A stretch of 64,000 nucleotides of DNA from Nocardioides plantarum (GCF_006346395.1 NZ_VDMS01000002.1:186001-250000); one strand, 5' to 3'; shown: positions 1 to 9,643, counted from the stretch's first letter. Made by a program: numbers and translations. The notes: generated from the letters alone by a model not told the origin.

Positions 1-12
1 CGTGACCGCGTC

Positions 13-864
13 GTGAGCGTTCCCGACCCGCTGGCGCCCGACTCGCGACATCACGCCCCGCTCCCGGACTCGACCCGGTCGCAGCGTCGCGAGGTCGACG
101 AGGAGGAGTCCCGGCGCGCCAACGGCCCCGACTGGGACGCCTACGCCGACGAGTACCAGGCGACCCACGGCGCGTTCCTCGGCGACGCCGGGTTCGTCTG
201 GGGTCCCGAGGGGCTGACCGAGGCCGAGGCACGCGTGCTGGGCGACGTCGCCGGCAAGGACGTGCTCGAGGTCGGCTCGGGTGCCGGGCAGTGCTCGCGC
301 TGGGTCCGGACCCGGGGCGGTCGCGCCGTGGGGCTGGACCTGTCGTGGCGTCAGCTGCAGCACTCCCGCCGCATCGACGACGACACCGGGGTGGTGGTCC
401 CCTCGGTCCAGGGCACCGCCACCGACCTGCCCTTCGCCGACGCGACGTACGACGTCGTCTTCTGCAGCTTCGGGGCGCTGCAGTTCGTCAGCGACATCGA
501 GCTCGCGGTGGCCGAGGCCGCCCGCGTGCTGCGCCCGGGCGGTCGCTTCGCGTTCTCCATCACCCACCCCACGCGCTGGGCGTTCGCCGACGACCCCTCC
601 GAGGCCGGCCTGGTCGCGAGCCAGTCCTACTGGGACCGCACGCCGTACGTCGAGTTCGACTCCGACACCGGCCGGGTGTCCTACGTCGAGCACCACCGCA
701 CGCTCGGCGACTGGGTGGCGCTGCTGGCGGGTGCGGGGTTCCGGCTCCACACGCTGCTGGAGCCCGAGTGGCCCGAGGGTCACGACCGGGTCTGGGGCGG
801 CTGGTCGGCCGTGCGCGGCAAGTACCTGCCGGGCACGGCCGTCCTCGCCGCAGACCGGGGCTGA
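13..864 (+). CDS. Class I SAM-dependent methyltransferase
   Basis: A 283-aa protein with a Methyltransf_11-type domain. The SAM-binding motif I (VLEVGSGAGQCSRW) lies near residues 85-98, the acidic end of beta-2 follows (GLDLS), and the motif around residues 155-180 reads VLRPGGRFAFSITHP. The substrate is unknown. The GTG start at 13 overlaps a TGA at 14-16 that could end an upstream gene (GTGA overlap), so the gene may be the last of an operon entering from the left. The first ~40 residues are polar and probably disordered, so the true start could be slightly downstream. It converges with the DUF3068 gene. The family call is firm and the role is not. Confidence 0.85.
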   Translation: MSVPDPLAPDSRHHAPLPDSTRSQRREVDEEESRRANGPDWDAYADEYQATHGAFLGDAGFVWGPEGLTEAEARVLGDVAGKDVLEVGSGAGQCSRWVRTRGGRAVGLDLSWRQLQHSRRIDDDTGVVVPSVQGTATDLPFADATYDVVFCSFGALQFVSDIELAVAEAARVLRPGGRFAFSITHPTRWAFADDPSEAGLVASQSYWDRTPYVEFDSDTGRVSYVEHHRTLGDWVALLAGAGFRLHTLLEPEWPEGHDRVWGGWSAVRGKYLPGTAVLAADRG

Positions 865-895
865 CCCCCCAGCTCAGCCCACCGGGTGGGACAGG

Positions 896-1843
896 TCAGG
901 CAGGGACGGGCTCGCGGCGCCGGGCGCCGGGCACGTCGACCTCCTCGCGACGGCGGGCCAGGACCGCCAGCACCGCGCCGGCCAGGATGAGGAGGAGACC
1001 GGCGATGATGCCGATCAGCGGGATCGTCCGGGTGATCAGGGTGAGGCTGGCGATGTTGTCGTCGGCGTCGTCCACGCTGGTCTGGACCTGCTTGTCGGTG
1101 AACTGGGCCTTGAGGTCGAGGACCTGGGTGCCGTCGGCGAGGTAGCGCTGCTGGTCCTGGATCTGCTGCACCACCGCCCCGGTCTTGGGCTCGACGTAGA
1201 TGTCGACCGTCTGGCTGTAGGTGCCCTCGGTGCCCTCGGTCACCTCGGCCGGCTGGTCCTTGATGACCACCTGGTAGTGGTAGGTGGGCAGTCCCTTGAG
1301 GTCGACGGCCTCGACGAACTTCGCGGGCCACGCCTTCCCGGTCGCCCCGTCCCAGTAGGGGTAGTCGCGCTTCTTGCTGTCGAACGGGAACTTGTTGACC
1401 AAGCCCACGTGGTCGACCGCGCCGTCGATGTAGCCCTTGCTGGGGACGCCCTCGGCGGTCACCCGGTCGGTGGTGAACCGGTCGATCCCGATGTCGACCA
1501 CCCGGGGGTCGGTGTCGGCGCCCTGCTCGGTCGGGGGTCCGCAGTCGGGGATGTCCCCCTGGTCGGAGAAGACCACGCACTGGGTGTTGACGAAGGCCAC
1601 CACCTTGTCGTCGGAGACCTTGCTGTCGGTCTGGGTCAGGCTGTAGATCTTGATCGGTCGTGGCGCGCTGAGCTCGCCGGTCGCGGCGTCGAGCTTGGCG
1701 GCCGTCCCCTCGAGACGGGTCGTGGTGTCGACGTCCACCGGCGTCTGCTTGACCCGACCGGGGGCCCAGATGGCGGCGACGAGACCGATGGCGAGCAGTG
1801 CTGCACCCAATCCGAACAACACGAATCCAAGAGCTTTGCGCAC
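896..1843 (-). CDS. DUF3068 / PorA-family secreted membrane protein (copy 1)
   Basis: A 315-aa protein with a hydrophobic N-terminal anchor (residues 5-28, ending in IWAPG), a long extracytoplasmic beta-rich region and a C-terminal membrane helix (about 275-297) followed by a basic tail. The segments YPYWDG, a VDHVGLVNKFPFD-like stretch and EPKTGAVV match the DUF3068 family, which is annotated as PorA-like in Actinobacteria. The molecular function is unknown. The GTG start is preceded by a GGGAGGGG ribosome site. It is paralogous to the protein at 6446-7384; both have the same architecture and the motif VAAIWAPG.VK.TPVDVD. A TetR-type palindrome lies 52-65 bases upstream of the start. Confidence 0.85.
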   Translation of the reverse strand: MRKALGFVLFGLGAALLAIGLVAAIWAPGRVKQTPVDVDTTTRLEGTAAKLDAATGELSAPRPIKIYSLTQTDSKVSDDKVVAFVNTQCVVFSDQGDIPDCGPPTEQGADTDPRVVDIGIDRFTTDRVTAEGVPSKGYIDGAVDHVGLVNKFPFDSKKRDYPYWDGATGKAWPAKFVEAVDLKGLPTYHYQVVIKDQPAEVTEGTEGTYSQTVDIYVEPKTGAVVQQIQDQQRYLADGTQVLDLKAQFTDKQVQTSVDDADDNIASLTLITRTIPLIGIIAGLLLILAGAVLAVLARRREEVDVPGARRREPVPA

Positions 1844-1894
1844 GAGCTTCCCCTCCCAAGGACAGACCCCCCTTCGGGGTGGTCGAGGTCACAG

Positions 1895-1908
1895 TAGAAC
1901 GCGTTCTA
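1895..1908. promoter_or_regulatory. 14-bp perfect palindrome, KstR/TetR-type operator candidate
   Basis: TAGAACGCGTTCTA is a perfect palindrome in the promoter region of the DUF3068 gene transcribed leftward. It fits the TnnAACnnGTTnnA consensus known for the TetR-family lipid regulator KstR. No TetR gene is in the window, so the regulator is inferred. Confidence 0.45.
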
Positions 1909-2009
1909 CGTGAATGGTGTCTTTTGTCACACTTTGACGCAATGGCGTGTCGGGGGTGTGCCGGCCACGCAGGCCCCGTGATAAGGCGCGCGCATCTCCG
2001 GGGGGTCGC

Positions 2010-4190
2010 TCAGGAGCGGAGCGAACGTGCGCTGAACAGGGCCCGTACCCGGCGTGAACGCGACGTCTGCGCGTCGAGGCGGCGGACCTCGGTCTCGACC
2101 AGGCTCCAGTAGGCGTCCGCCGCGTGCGGGTCCAGCTCGTCGGCGGAGTAGATCCGCCGATCGGCCTCGAGCGCCAGGGCCACCGTCCCGTCGAGCGCCG
2201 CGGCCTGGGTCGGGCGGGCCGCGGCCGGGACGTCGAACCCGAGGTCGCGGGCGTGGTCGACGAGCTCGTCCCAGGCGCCGGCGTACCGCGCGCTCACCCC
2301 CGCCGCGCGCCGGCGTCGGCGGCGGCGCAGCCACTTGGCGCCGGGGACGCCCCCCGCCAGCACGAGCACGAGCGGGACTGCGAGGAGCCACCAGGGGCGG
2401 CTGCGCTGCGTGGACCCGGAGTCGCTCGCCTGGTCGTCGGCGTCCTTCGGGTCGGTCCGGGGCGGCGGCTTCGGCTGCTCCGACAGCGGGTCGTACGTCG
2501 GGTCGGGCGCGACGCCCGACCCGATCCGGTCGGGTGGACGTCGCGACATGAACACGTCGGTGTCGAGCGTGCGCCAGGTGCCGTCGTCGGCCCGCAGCTC
2601 CACCCACGCGGTCACGTCGGAGCCGCGCACCACGCCGCTCTCGGGCAGGACCGCCCCGACCACGACGCGGGCGGGCACCCGCATCCGGTTGGCCAGGACC
2701 GCCATCGCCGCGGCGTACTGCTCCTCGTCGCCCACCGGCGGCGAGTCGAGCAGGAAGCCCTCGGCCAGCCGGTTCATGTCGTGACCGGCGCGGTACCTCC
2801 GCTCCCACGGCTCGGCGCCGTGGCTGTAGCGCCCCACCGAGCGGATGCCGGCCGCCACCTTGAACACGGCGTCCATCGGCGTCAGGGCCGTCTTCTCCCG
2901 CTTCCAGTAGGTGATGACCTTGTCGACGCGGGCGCCGGCGCGGTAGAGGTCGTCGTCGAGGAGCGGCGACTCGGTCATCCGGGGCGTCGCGCTCAGCTCG
3001 GTGTCGTGGGTGGTGAAGGAGTAGCGCACGTCGCGCCCCAGGCCGTCGGGCAATAGCGCCGTCTGGGTGGCCGGGTCGTAGCGCAGGTCGTCACGCAGGC
3101 CGGGATCGGGTTCCTCGACGGTGAAGGAGTCGACGGCGCCGACGGTCGGCACCCAGGCCCGGTCCCAGTCCTTGGTCACCTGGACGGTGACCGTCCGCTC
3201 GGGGCCGCGGGCCGGGTTGTCGGTCGTCGACGACACGTGCAGGAACCGGTCGTCGGTGCGGGCCGGGTCGGTGTCGTTGTCGGCCGACCAGGTCCGGCCG
3301 TCGTAGCGGTCGAGCGCGGCGAACCGGAGCCGGGTCCCGGCCGGCGCACCGTCGACGACCAGCAGCCGCCGGTTGCTGCGGACCAGCTCGCGGAAGTCGG
3401 TCAACGGCGTGCGCAGCGCCGAGACGGCATAGGGCCGGGCCTGCTCGCGCAGCGTGAACCGGTCCGGGTCGGCGCCACCGCTCCCGACGCCGTCACCGAC
3501 CACACGGAACGCGACCCCGGCGCAGACGGCCACGACCAGTGCGCCGACGACCGAGCGACGCCACCGGCCCGGGTCGGGTCCCAGCCGCTCGTCCTCGAGC
3601 CGCAGCGCGCGGACCCGGACCCAGACCAGGGACAGCACACCGGTCCCGGCCCCGAGCCCGAGCAGCGACGCGGTCTCGCGCTGACCGACGAGGAGGACGA
3701 CGGCCAGGGCCGCGGCGAACGGGAGCAGCGGGGCCACCGGGCGGCGCGAGCCGAGCGCGAGCGAGGTGGAGAAGCCGGCACCGACCAGCGCCGTGATGAT
3801 GGGGGGCAGCAGGGCCGGGCCGGTGGCGTCGACCGGCGGGTGCGTGGTGAGCAGCAGCTGCCAGATCTCGCCGGTCCCGACGAGCCCGTCGGTGAAGGTG
3901 TCCCAGCCCTCGAGGGCGAGGGTGCCGCGCGACAACGGTCCGGCGACGACGACGTAGCCGACCACCAGCGCCAGCCCGACGAGCTCACCGCCGCCACCGA
4001 GGTCACGGACGATCACGGCCACCGACACCGCCAGGACCACGGCGACCAGGCCGGCGACCCACCACCCGGACCCGGCGTACGTCGACCGCCAGCCGAGCAG
4101 CACGACGCCGCTGGTGAGCAGGGCCATGACCACGTCGACCCCGACCCCGACCCCGACGCCGGCTCGGGTCCGCTCTCCCTGGGCGCTCAC
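2010..4190 (-). CDS. TgpA-family membrane protein with degenerate transglutaminase-like domain (DUF3488)
   Basis: A 726-aa protein. Residues 10-240 contain six or seven membrane helices (DUF3488/TgpA_N). A large extracytoplasmic region follows, with a transglutaminase-like fold around 440-550, then another helix (about 600-620) and a cytoplasmic DUF4129-like tail. The fold retains PARVVVG and TAWVE, but the family triad is not intact. The cysteine position aligns with Glu489 (in GDEEQY) and the histidine with Thr527 (in SDVTAW). Only an Asp (543) remains, so it is probably not a peptidase or transglutaminase. It is the last gene of the MoxR - DUF58 - TgpA operon. Its GTG start is the final copy of an 11-bp tandem repeat. 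Confidence 0.85.
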   Translation of the reverse strand: MSAQGERTRAGVGVGVGVDVVMALLTSGVVLLGWRSTYAGSGWWVAGLVAVVLAVSVAVIVRDLGGGGELVGLALVVGYVVVAGPLSRGTLALEGWDTFTDGLVGTGEIWQLLLTTHPPVDATGPALLPPIITALVGAGFSTSLALGSRRPVAPLLPFAAALAVVLLVGQRETASLLGLGAGTGVLSLVWVRVRALRLEDERLGPDPGRWRRSVVGALVVAVCAGVAFRVVGDGVGSGGADPDRFTLREQARPYAVSALRTPLTDFRELVRSNRRLLVVDGAPAGTRLRFAALDRYDGRTWSADNDTDPARTDDRFLHVSSTTDNPARGPERTVTVQVTKDWDRAWVPTVGAVDSFTVEEPDPGLRDDLRYDPATQTALLPDGLGRDVRYSFTTHDTELSATPRMTESPLLDDDLYRAGARVDKVITYWKREKTALTPMDAVFKVAAGIRSVGRYSHGAEPWERRYRAGHDMNRLAEGFLLDSPPVGDEEQYAAAMAVLANRMRVPARVVVGAVLPESGVVRGSDVTAWVELRADDGTWRTLDTDVFMSRRPPDRIGSGVAPDPTYDPLSEQPKPPPRTDPKDADDQASDSGSTQRSRPWWLLAVPLVLVLAGGVPGAKWLRRRRRRRAAGVSARYAGAWDELVDHARDLGFDVPAAARPTQAAALDGTVALALEADRRIYSADELDPHAADAYWSLVETEVRRLDAQTSRSRRVRALFSARSLRS

Positions 4191-4245
4191 GGGACGCTCA
4201 CCGGGCGCTCACCGGGCGCTCACCTGGCGCTCACCTGGCGCTCAC
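4180..4245. repeat. Six tandem 11-bp repeats spanning a stop/start junction
   Basis: On the minus strand the unit is GTGAGCGCCMG, with minor variants, in six head-to-tail copies. The first supplies the TGA stop of the DUF58 gene (4242-4244) and the last supplies the GTG start of TgpA (4188-4190). Because 11 is not a multiple of 3, every copy offers a GTG and a TGA in a shifting frame. Confidence 0.9.
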
Positions 4246-5460
4246 GGTGCGTCCGCGAACGCGCCGTCCGCCAGGACACCGGGCAGCTCCACCAGCCGGC
4301 GTACCCGCGCCATCCGCAGGGTCCCCTGGCCGACCTCGCCGGGCGGCTCGTCGAGGGCCTCACCGGGCAGCCGCCCGGTCGTCAGGCCGAGGAACCGGAC
4401 GTCGTCGGCGAAGACCGAGCGGCAGGCACCGAGCCGCGCGGGGTCGGCGTGCACGCCGGACACCAGCACGAGCTGGCTCGACTGCGGGGCCGACCGGTGG
4501 GCGGCCACCGTGCTCTCCTGCAGGTCGTCGGGCCCGAGCACGGCGCGGCAGCTGACGTCGAGCACCGCGTCCACGGACTCCGCGGCGAGGTCGGGCCCGC
4601 ACGAGAAGGTGACGGCGTACCCCTCCTCGTCGAGGCGCACGACGACCGACGCCGCGATCGACAGGGCCAGCTCGAAGTCCTGGGCGCGGGGGTAGGCGGC
4701 CTGGTGGCGGTCGACGACGACGACCACGCTGCTGCGTCGGGTGTCGTGGTACTGGCGGACGTGGAGCACGCCGGCGCGGGCCGAGGAGCGCCAGTGCACG
4801 TGCCTCAGGTCGTCACCGGGGACGTACTCGCGCAGGGCGTGGAAGGCCAGGTCGCTCATCGACACCCGCTCGCTGGGGCTGCCGTCGTGGTCGGGCACGT
4901 GGCCGGGGGCGATCGACTCGATCTCGATCGTGCGCGGGCGCACCGCGAGGTCGGCGACGCCCGACCACCGGGTGTGGCGCACGAACAGTCCGAGCGGGTC
5001 GGTGCGCCGCGAGCCCACCGGCCCGACCTCCACGATCCCGCGCTCGGTGGCGGGCAGGACGATCTGCTGCTCGTGCGTCTGCCCACTGCGCAGCACCGGC
5101 AGGCGGACCAGGGTGCGGTCCTCCCGGTCGGCGCGGCGTACCGGGACGCTGACCACCCGGTGCCGCAGGGGCCGGCGGCCCCGGCTGGTCACGCGCAGGA
5201 CCGCGCGTCCGGGGCGCCCGGCGACCGTCGACGGGGGCCGGAGCTCCAGTCGGGTCTCGACGCGGGCCCGGTCGAGCAGCAGCACCGCCCCGGACAGCAG
5301 GACGAGCGCGCAGAGCACCGCGACCAGGCGCAGCTCGACGTAGCCACCCCCGACCCCGGCCACCCCCGACACCACGCCCAGGCCGATGACGGTCCACCCG
5401 GTGGTCGTCACGGCAGCACCCACCGTCGCGCTCAGCGTCGAGCGCAGGGAGCCGAGTCGC

Positions 5461-5468
<8 letters not shown>
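4242..5468 (-). CDS. DUF58 domain-containing protein
   Basis: A 408-aa protein with two N-terminal membrane helices (about residues 12-55), a beta-rich middle and the conserved DUF58 segment EYVPGDDLRHVHWRSSARAG near 210-230. A vWA-like region follows (VVVVVDRHQ). DUF58 proteins are encoded beside MoxR AAA+ ATPases and are thought to act with them in assembly or quality control at the membrane. The chosen GTG start (VRERLGSL) overlaps the moxR stop by 8 bp (GTGCGTGA), which implies translational coupling. The frame extends further upstream only inside moxR. Its stop lies in the 11-bp repeat array shared with the TgpA start. Confidence 0.85.
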
Positions 5469-6435
<967 letters not shown>

Positions 6436-6445
6436 CCCAGACCCG

Positions 6446-7384
6446 TCAGTGCCGCGGGCTCTCGGTGCCGTCGGCGAAGACGTCGTCGGTCGTGGTGTCG
6501 TCGGGGCGTCGTCGTCCCTCGCGCAGGACGAGCAGGATGCCCCCGACGATGGCCAGCAGACCGCCGGCGATCCCGACGATCGGGATCCACGTGGTGACCA
6601 GCTTCAGCGAGCGCTGGTTGTCCTTGGCGTCGTCGACGTTGGTGCGCTGCTGCTGCTCGGTGAACTCCAGCTTGAGGTCGAGGGCCTGCGTCCCGGAGTC
6701 GAGGAAGCGCGTCTGGACGTCGGTCTGGTTGATGATCGCGCCGGTGATCGGGTCGATGTAGAGCTCCTTGGAGCTGTTGTAGGTGCCCGGCACCCCCTCG
6801 GCGACCTCGATCGGCGCGTTCTCGATGACGACCTTGTAGACGTAGGTCTTCATGCCCTGGACGTCCTCCTCGCGCTGGAAGACCGCGTCGTAGGCCTTGC
6901 CGGCCGTGCCGTCCCAGTAGGGGTAGGTCTTCTTCTTGGCGTCGAAGGGCCACTTGTTCTGCAGGCCCGTGGCCTGCTCGGTGCCCGCGGGCACGTAGCG
7001 GCCGTTGGGGACGGTCAGCGCCGTGGTGCGGTCGGTGGCGAAGAGATCGGTGCTCGCGTTGAGCAGGCGCGGGTCGTCGGCGTCGACGCAGTCGGGGACG
7101 TCGCCCTCGTCCTTCATCAGGCACGAGGTACTGACGAACACCGCCACGTCGTCGTCGGAGGCCTCGGTGTCGACCTTGGTGATGCTCGAGGCGACGACGG
7201 GGCCGACCGTGATCTCGCCGGTGCTGGCGTCGACCTTGCCGCCCTGGCCCGACAGGTGGGTGACCGAGTCGACGTCGACCGGTGTCTTCTTGACGACCCC
7301 GGGGGCCCAGATGGCGGCGACCAGGCCCGCCACGAGCAGGAATCCTCCGAGCGCGATCAGCAATCGCCCAACAATGGTGCGCAC
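6446..7384 (-). CDS. DUF3068 / PorA-family secreted membrane protein (copy 2)
   Basis: A 312-aa paralogue of the protein at 896-1843, with an N-terminal membrane anchor (residues 5-28), an extracytoplasmic domain with the family segments FDAKKKTYPYWDGTAGKAYD and IDPITGAIINQ, a C-terminal helix (about 270-290) and a short charged tail. The open frame continues upstream, but GTG at 7384 is preceded by GGGAGGAG at the right spacing and gives the hydrophobic N-terminus of copy 1. It lies directly before moxR on the same strand, so the two DUF3068 genes bracket the MoxR - DUF58 - TgpA operon. Function is unknown; a link to envelope assembly is inferred from context. Confidence 0.86.
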   Translation of the reverse strand: MRTIVGRLLIALGGFLLVAGLVAAIWAPGVVKKTPVDVDSVTHLSGQGGKVDASTGEITVGPVVASSITKVDTEASDDDVAVFVSTSCLMKDEGDVPDCVDADDPRLLNASTDLFATDRTTALTVPNGRYVPAGTEQATGLQNKWPFDAKKKTYPYWDGTAGKAYDAVFQREEDVQGMKTYVYKVVIENAPIEVAEGVPGTYNSSKELYIDPITGAIINQTDVQTRFLDSGTQALDLKLEFTEQQQRTNVDDAKDNQRSLKLVTTWIPIVGIAGGLLAIVGGILLVLREGRRRPDDTTTDDVFADGTESPRH

Positions 7385-7500
7385 CTTGTGTCTCCTCCCG
7401 CGTCCCCTCCGGACGACGCCGAACCGTAACGCATGGACGCCCAACCTTTTTCGGGCACTCCACCCTTCGTCGGTGATCTCGACCACACCGGCCGGGTCTG

Positions 7501-8256
7501 CTAGTGCCGGCGCAGAACGATCGCGAGGTTCCAGGTGACGACCTCGCGCACCAGGGGCACCCGCAGCAACCACCACGACCACGCCGGGTTGTAGCGCGGC
7601 ACGATCGCCACGACCTCGGCGTCCTGCTGCTCGCCCGCCCAGCGCAGCGCCTGGGCCACCGTGACCTTGAACAGCGACTCGCCGAACCGGTTCTTCGGCT
7701 CCCGGCCGTGGGTACGCCGGTAGCGGGCGCGGGCGCGCCGACCGCCCAGGAAGTGCCACGGCGCGGTCTCGTGGCCACCCCACGGTCCGAACCAGACGGT
7801 GTAGCTGAGGAAGACGGTGCCGCCCGGGCGCGTCACCCGGAGCATCTCCTGGGCCATCAGCCAGGGGTCGGACACGTGCTCGAGCACGTTGGAGGAGTAG
7901 CAGACGTCGAGGCTCCCGTCGCGGAACGGCAGCGCCATGCCGCTGCCGAGCACGGTGCCGGGCGGCATCTCCCCGAGCCCGGACAGCTCCCCCACGTCGG
8001 CGTCGAGCGCGACGTAACGCGCGCCGGCCGCGGTGAAGGCGTCGCGGAAGTAGCCCGGGCCCCCGCCCACGTCGAGCAGCAGGGATCCGGTGAGGTCGAC
8101 GTACGTGCTGAGCTGCTCGACCGAGTCGCGGGCCAGCGCGGTGTAGAAGCGCGGCGGGTCGGGCTGCTCGTAGCGGAACGCCCGCAGCAGGGCGACCGAG
8201 CGCCGCAGCGTCGCCCGCTTCCTGGCCGCCGACGCGCCACGCCCGGGAGGATTCAC
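7501..8256 (-). CDS. Class I SAM-dependent methyltransferase (Rv0224c-like)
   Basis: A 251-aa protein with motif I LLLDVGGGPGYF near residue 64, the acidic beta-2 end (VALDADVGEL), the post-II motif DVCYSSNVLEHVSDP and VTRPGGTVFLSYTVWFGPWGGHE. It is a Methyltransf_11 type with an unknown acceptor. It is divergent from the GT4 glycosyltransferase gene, an arrangement I recall for mycobacterial Rv0224c/Rv0225. Only 27 bp separate the two starts. A TAGGCT -10 hexamer ends 6 bases before the GTG start, so the mRNA is probably leaderless. Confidence 0.87.
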   Translation of the reverse strand: MNPPGRGASAARKRATLRRSVALLRAFRYEQPDPPRFYTALARDSVEQLSTYVDLTGSLLLDVGGGPGYFRDAFTAAGARYVALDADVGELSGLGEMPPGTVLGSGMALPFRDGSLDVCYSSNVLEHVSDPWLMAQEMLRVTRPGGTVFLSYTVWFGPWGGHETAPWHFLGGRRARARYRRTHGREPKNRFGESLFKVTVAQALRWAGEQQDAEVVAIVPRYNPAWSWWLLRVPLVREVVTWNLAIVLRRH

Positions 8257-8262
8257 GCCGGC

Positions 8263-8268
8263 AGCCTA
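8263..8268 (-). promoter_or_regulatory. -10 element for a leaderless methyltransferase mRNA
   Basis: TAGGCT (minus strand) fits the actinobacterial TAnnnT -10 hexamer and is separated by exactly six bases (GCCGGC) from the GTG start at 8256. Transcription would begin at or beside the start codon, and there is no ribosome site between. Confidence 0.45.
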
Positions 8269-8283
8269 GTCAGGTGCCCTACG

Positions 8284-9456
8284 GTGTCGCAGGTGCAGCA
8301 CCAGCTAGACGGCCTGAGCGGCAAGCACGTGGTGTTCCTCAGCTGGCGCGACACCCGCAACCCCGAGGGCGGCGGCGCCGAGCTCTACCTCGAGCGGGTC
8401 GCCACCGGCCTGGCCGCGGCGGGCTGCCGCGTCACCATCCTGTGCGCCGCCCACGCCGCCGCTCCGCCCGACGAGGTCGTCGACGGCGTGCGCTACGTGC
8501 GTCGCGGGTCCAAGATCACGGTCTACCTACGGGGCATGGCGGCCCTGCTGCGGCACCGGTTCGGCCACGTCGACGTCGTGGTCGACGTCCAGAACGGGCT
8601 GCCGTTCTTCTCCCGCCTGGTCACCCGGGCCCCGGTCGTGGTCCTCGTGCACCACGTGCACCGCGAGCAGTGGGGCGTGCTGTTCGGGCCGGTGATGGCC
8701 CGGGTCGGCTGGTGGATCGAGCGCCGCTTCGCCCCGTGGCTCTACCGCCGCTGCCAGTACGTCGCGGTGTCGCGGGCGACCCGGGCCGAGCTGCAGGAGC
8801 TCGGGGTCGACCGGGCCCGGATCGCGATCGTCCACAACGGCTCGGACCGCGTGATCCGGGTCGACGAGAGCAAGGCCGAGCGGCCCACGGTCGCCGTGGT
8901 CGGTCGACTGGTCCCCCACAAGCAGGTCGAGCACGCCATCGACGCCGTGGTCGCCCTGCGCGACCGGCACCCCGGGATCTGCCTGCAGGTCGTGGGCGAC
9001 GGCTGGTGGGAGGCCAACCTGAAACAGTACGCCGTCGAGGCCGGCGCCGAGGACCTCGTCTCGTTCCTGGGTCACGTCGACGAGCAGCGCAAGCACGAGA
9101 TCTACGCCCGGGCGTGGGTGCTCGCACTGCCCTCGATCAAGGAGGGCTGGGGCCTGGTGATCGGCGAGGCGGCCATGCACGCGACGCCGACGGTGGCCTA
9201 CTCGTCGGCCGGCGGCACGCGCGAGTCGGTGCGCACCGGGGTGACCGGGATCCTGGTCGAGGACCAGGCCGGGTTCACCGCCGCGATCGACGAGCTGCTC
9301 GGCGACGACGCGCTGCGGTCACGGCTGGGGGCCGCAGCCCTCGCGATGAGCCACTCCTACACGTGGGAGCACGCCCAGGAGTCGTTCGGCGTGGTGCTCC
9401 TCGCCGCGATGGAGGGACGCCGCATCGACACTCAGGACCCCGACGAGGGGTCCTGA
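8284..9456 (+). CDS. Glycosyltransferase family 4 (GT-B fold)
   Basis: A 390-aa protein. The N-terminal Rossmann domain has the donor-loop segment RDTRNPEGGGAELYLERV. The C-terminal nucleotide-sugar domain begins with VVGRLVPHKQVEHAIDA and contains the EX7E element EGWGLVIGEAAMHATPTVA. It most likely adds a sugar (mannose-type donors are common in this group) to a lipid or polymer at the cytoplasmic face of the membrane. GTG 8284 is used here. A TACGGT hexamer at 8280-8285 would place a transcript start near 8292, so GTG 8293 as a leaderless start is an alternative. It faces the methyltransferase gene from a 27-bp divergent spacer. Confidence 0.9.
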   Translation: MSQVQHQLDGLSGKHVVFLSWRDTRNPEGGGAELYLERVATGLAAAGCRVTILCAAHAAAPPDEVVDGVRYVRRGSKITVYLRGMAALLRHRFGHVDVVVDVQNGLPFFSRLVTRAPVVVLVHHVHREQWGVLFGPVMARVGWWIERRFAPWLYRRCQYVAVSRATRAELQELGVDRARIAIVHNGSDRVIRVDESKAERPTVAVVGRLVPHKQVEHAIDAVVALRDRHPGICLQVVGDGWWEANLKQYAVEAGAEDLVSFLGHVDEQRKHEIYARAWVLALPSIKEGWGLVIGEAAMHATPTVAYSSAGGTRESVRTGVTGILVEDQAGFTAAIDELLGDDALRSRLGAAALAMSHSYTWEHAQESFGVVLLAAMEGRRIDTQDPDEGS

Positions 9457-9487
9457 GTGGTCGGGGCCGACTGGCCGGTGGTGGCTG

Positions 9488-9643
9488 CTACTCGCCGTAC
9501 TGGACGACGGGGTTGGCCACGCTCACCGGGGACTTGTCCGGTGCACCGGTCTGGCTGCTGACGAGACCGACGATGCCGGCAGCACCGACGGCGCCACCCA
9601 CGACGATCGTTGCGATCAGTGTTGCAATGCTGCTGATACCCAC
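9488..9643 (-). CDS. DUF2613-type small membrane/secreted peptide (51 aa)
   Basis: A short gene encoding 51 residues. It starts GTG GGT ATC AGC, with GGGAGG seven bases upstream, and stops at TAG (9488). The peptide is one hydrophobic helix (residues 5-28, rich in Ala, Gly, Val and Ile) followed by a polar tail ending VANPVVQYGE. This is the shape of DUF2613 proteins of Actinobacteria. In mycobacteria a similar small secreted protein gene (Rv0236A) lies next to aftD, and an AftD homologue is in this locus too. Function is unknown. Codon choice and the ribosome site support a real gene despite its size. Confidence 0.75.
   Translation of the reverse strand: MGISSIATLIATIVVGGAVGAAGIVGLVSSQTGAPDKSPVSVANPVVQYGE

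Noticed and set aside
865..895. Terminator between the first methyltransferase and DUF3068 genes (CCCACC/GGTGGG)
   Set aside because: The arms abut with almost no loop and no T-run, so a functional hairpin is doubtful.
4180..4245. CRISPR array or IS end
   Set aside because: Units are 11 bp with no spacers, no cas genes are present, and the repeat sits inside an operon junction.
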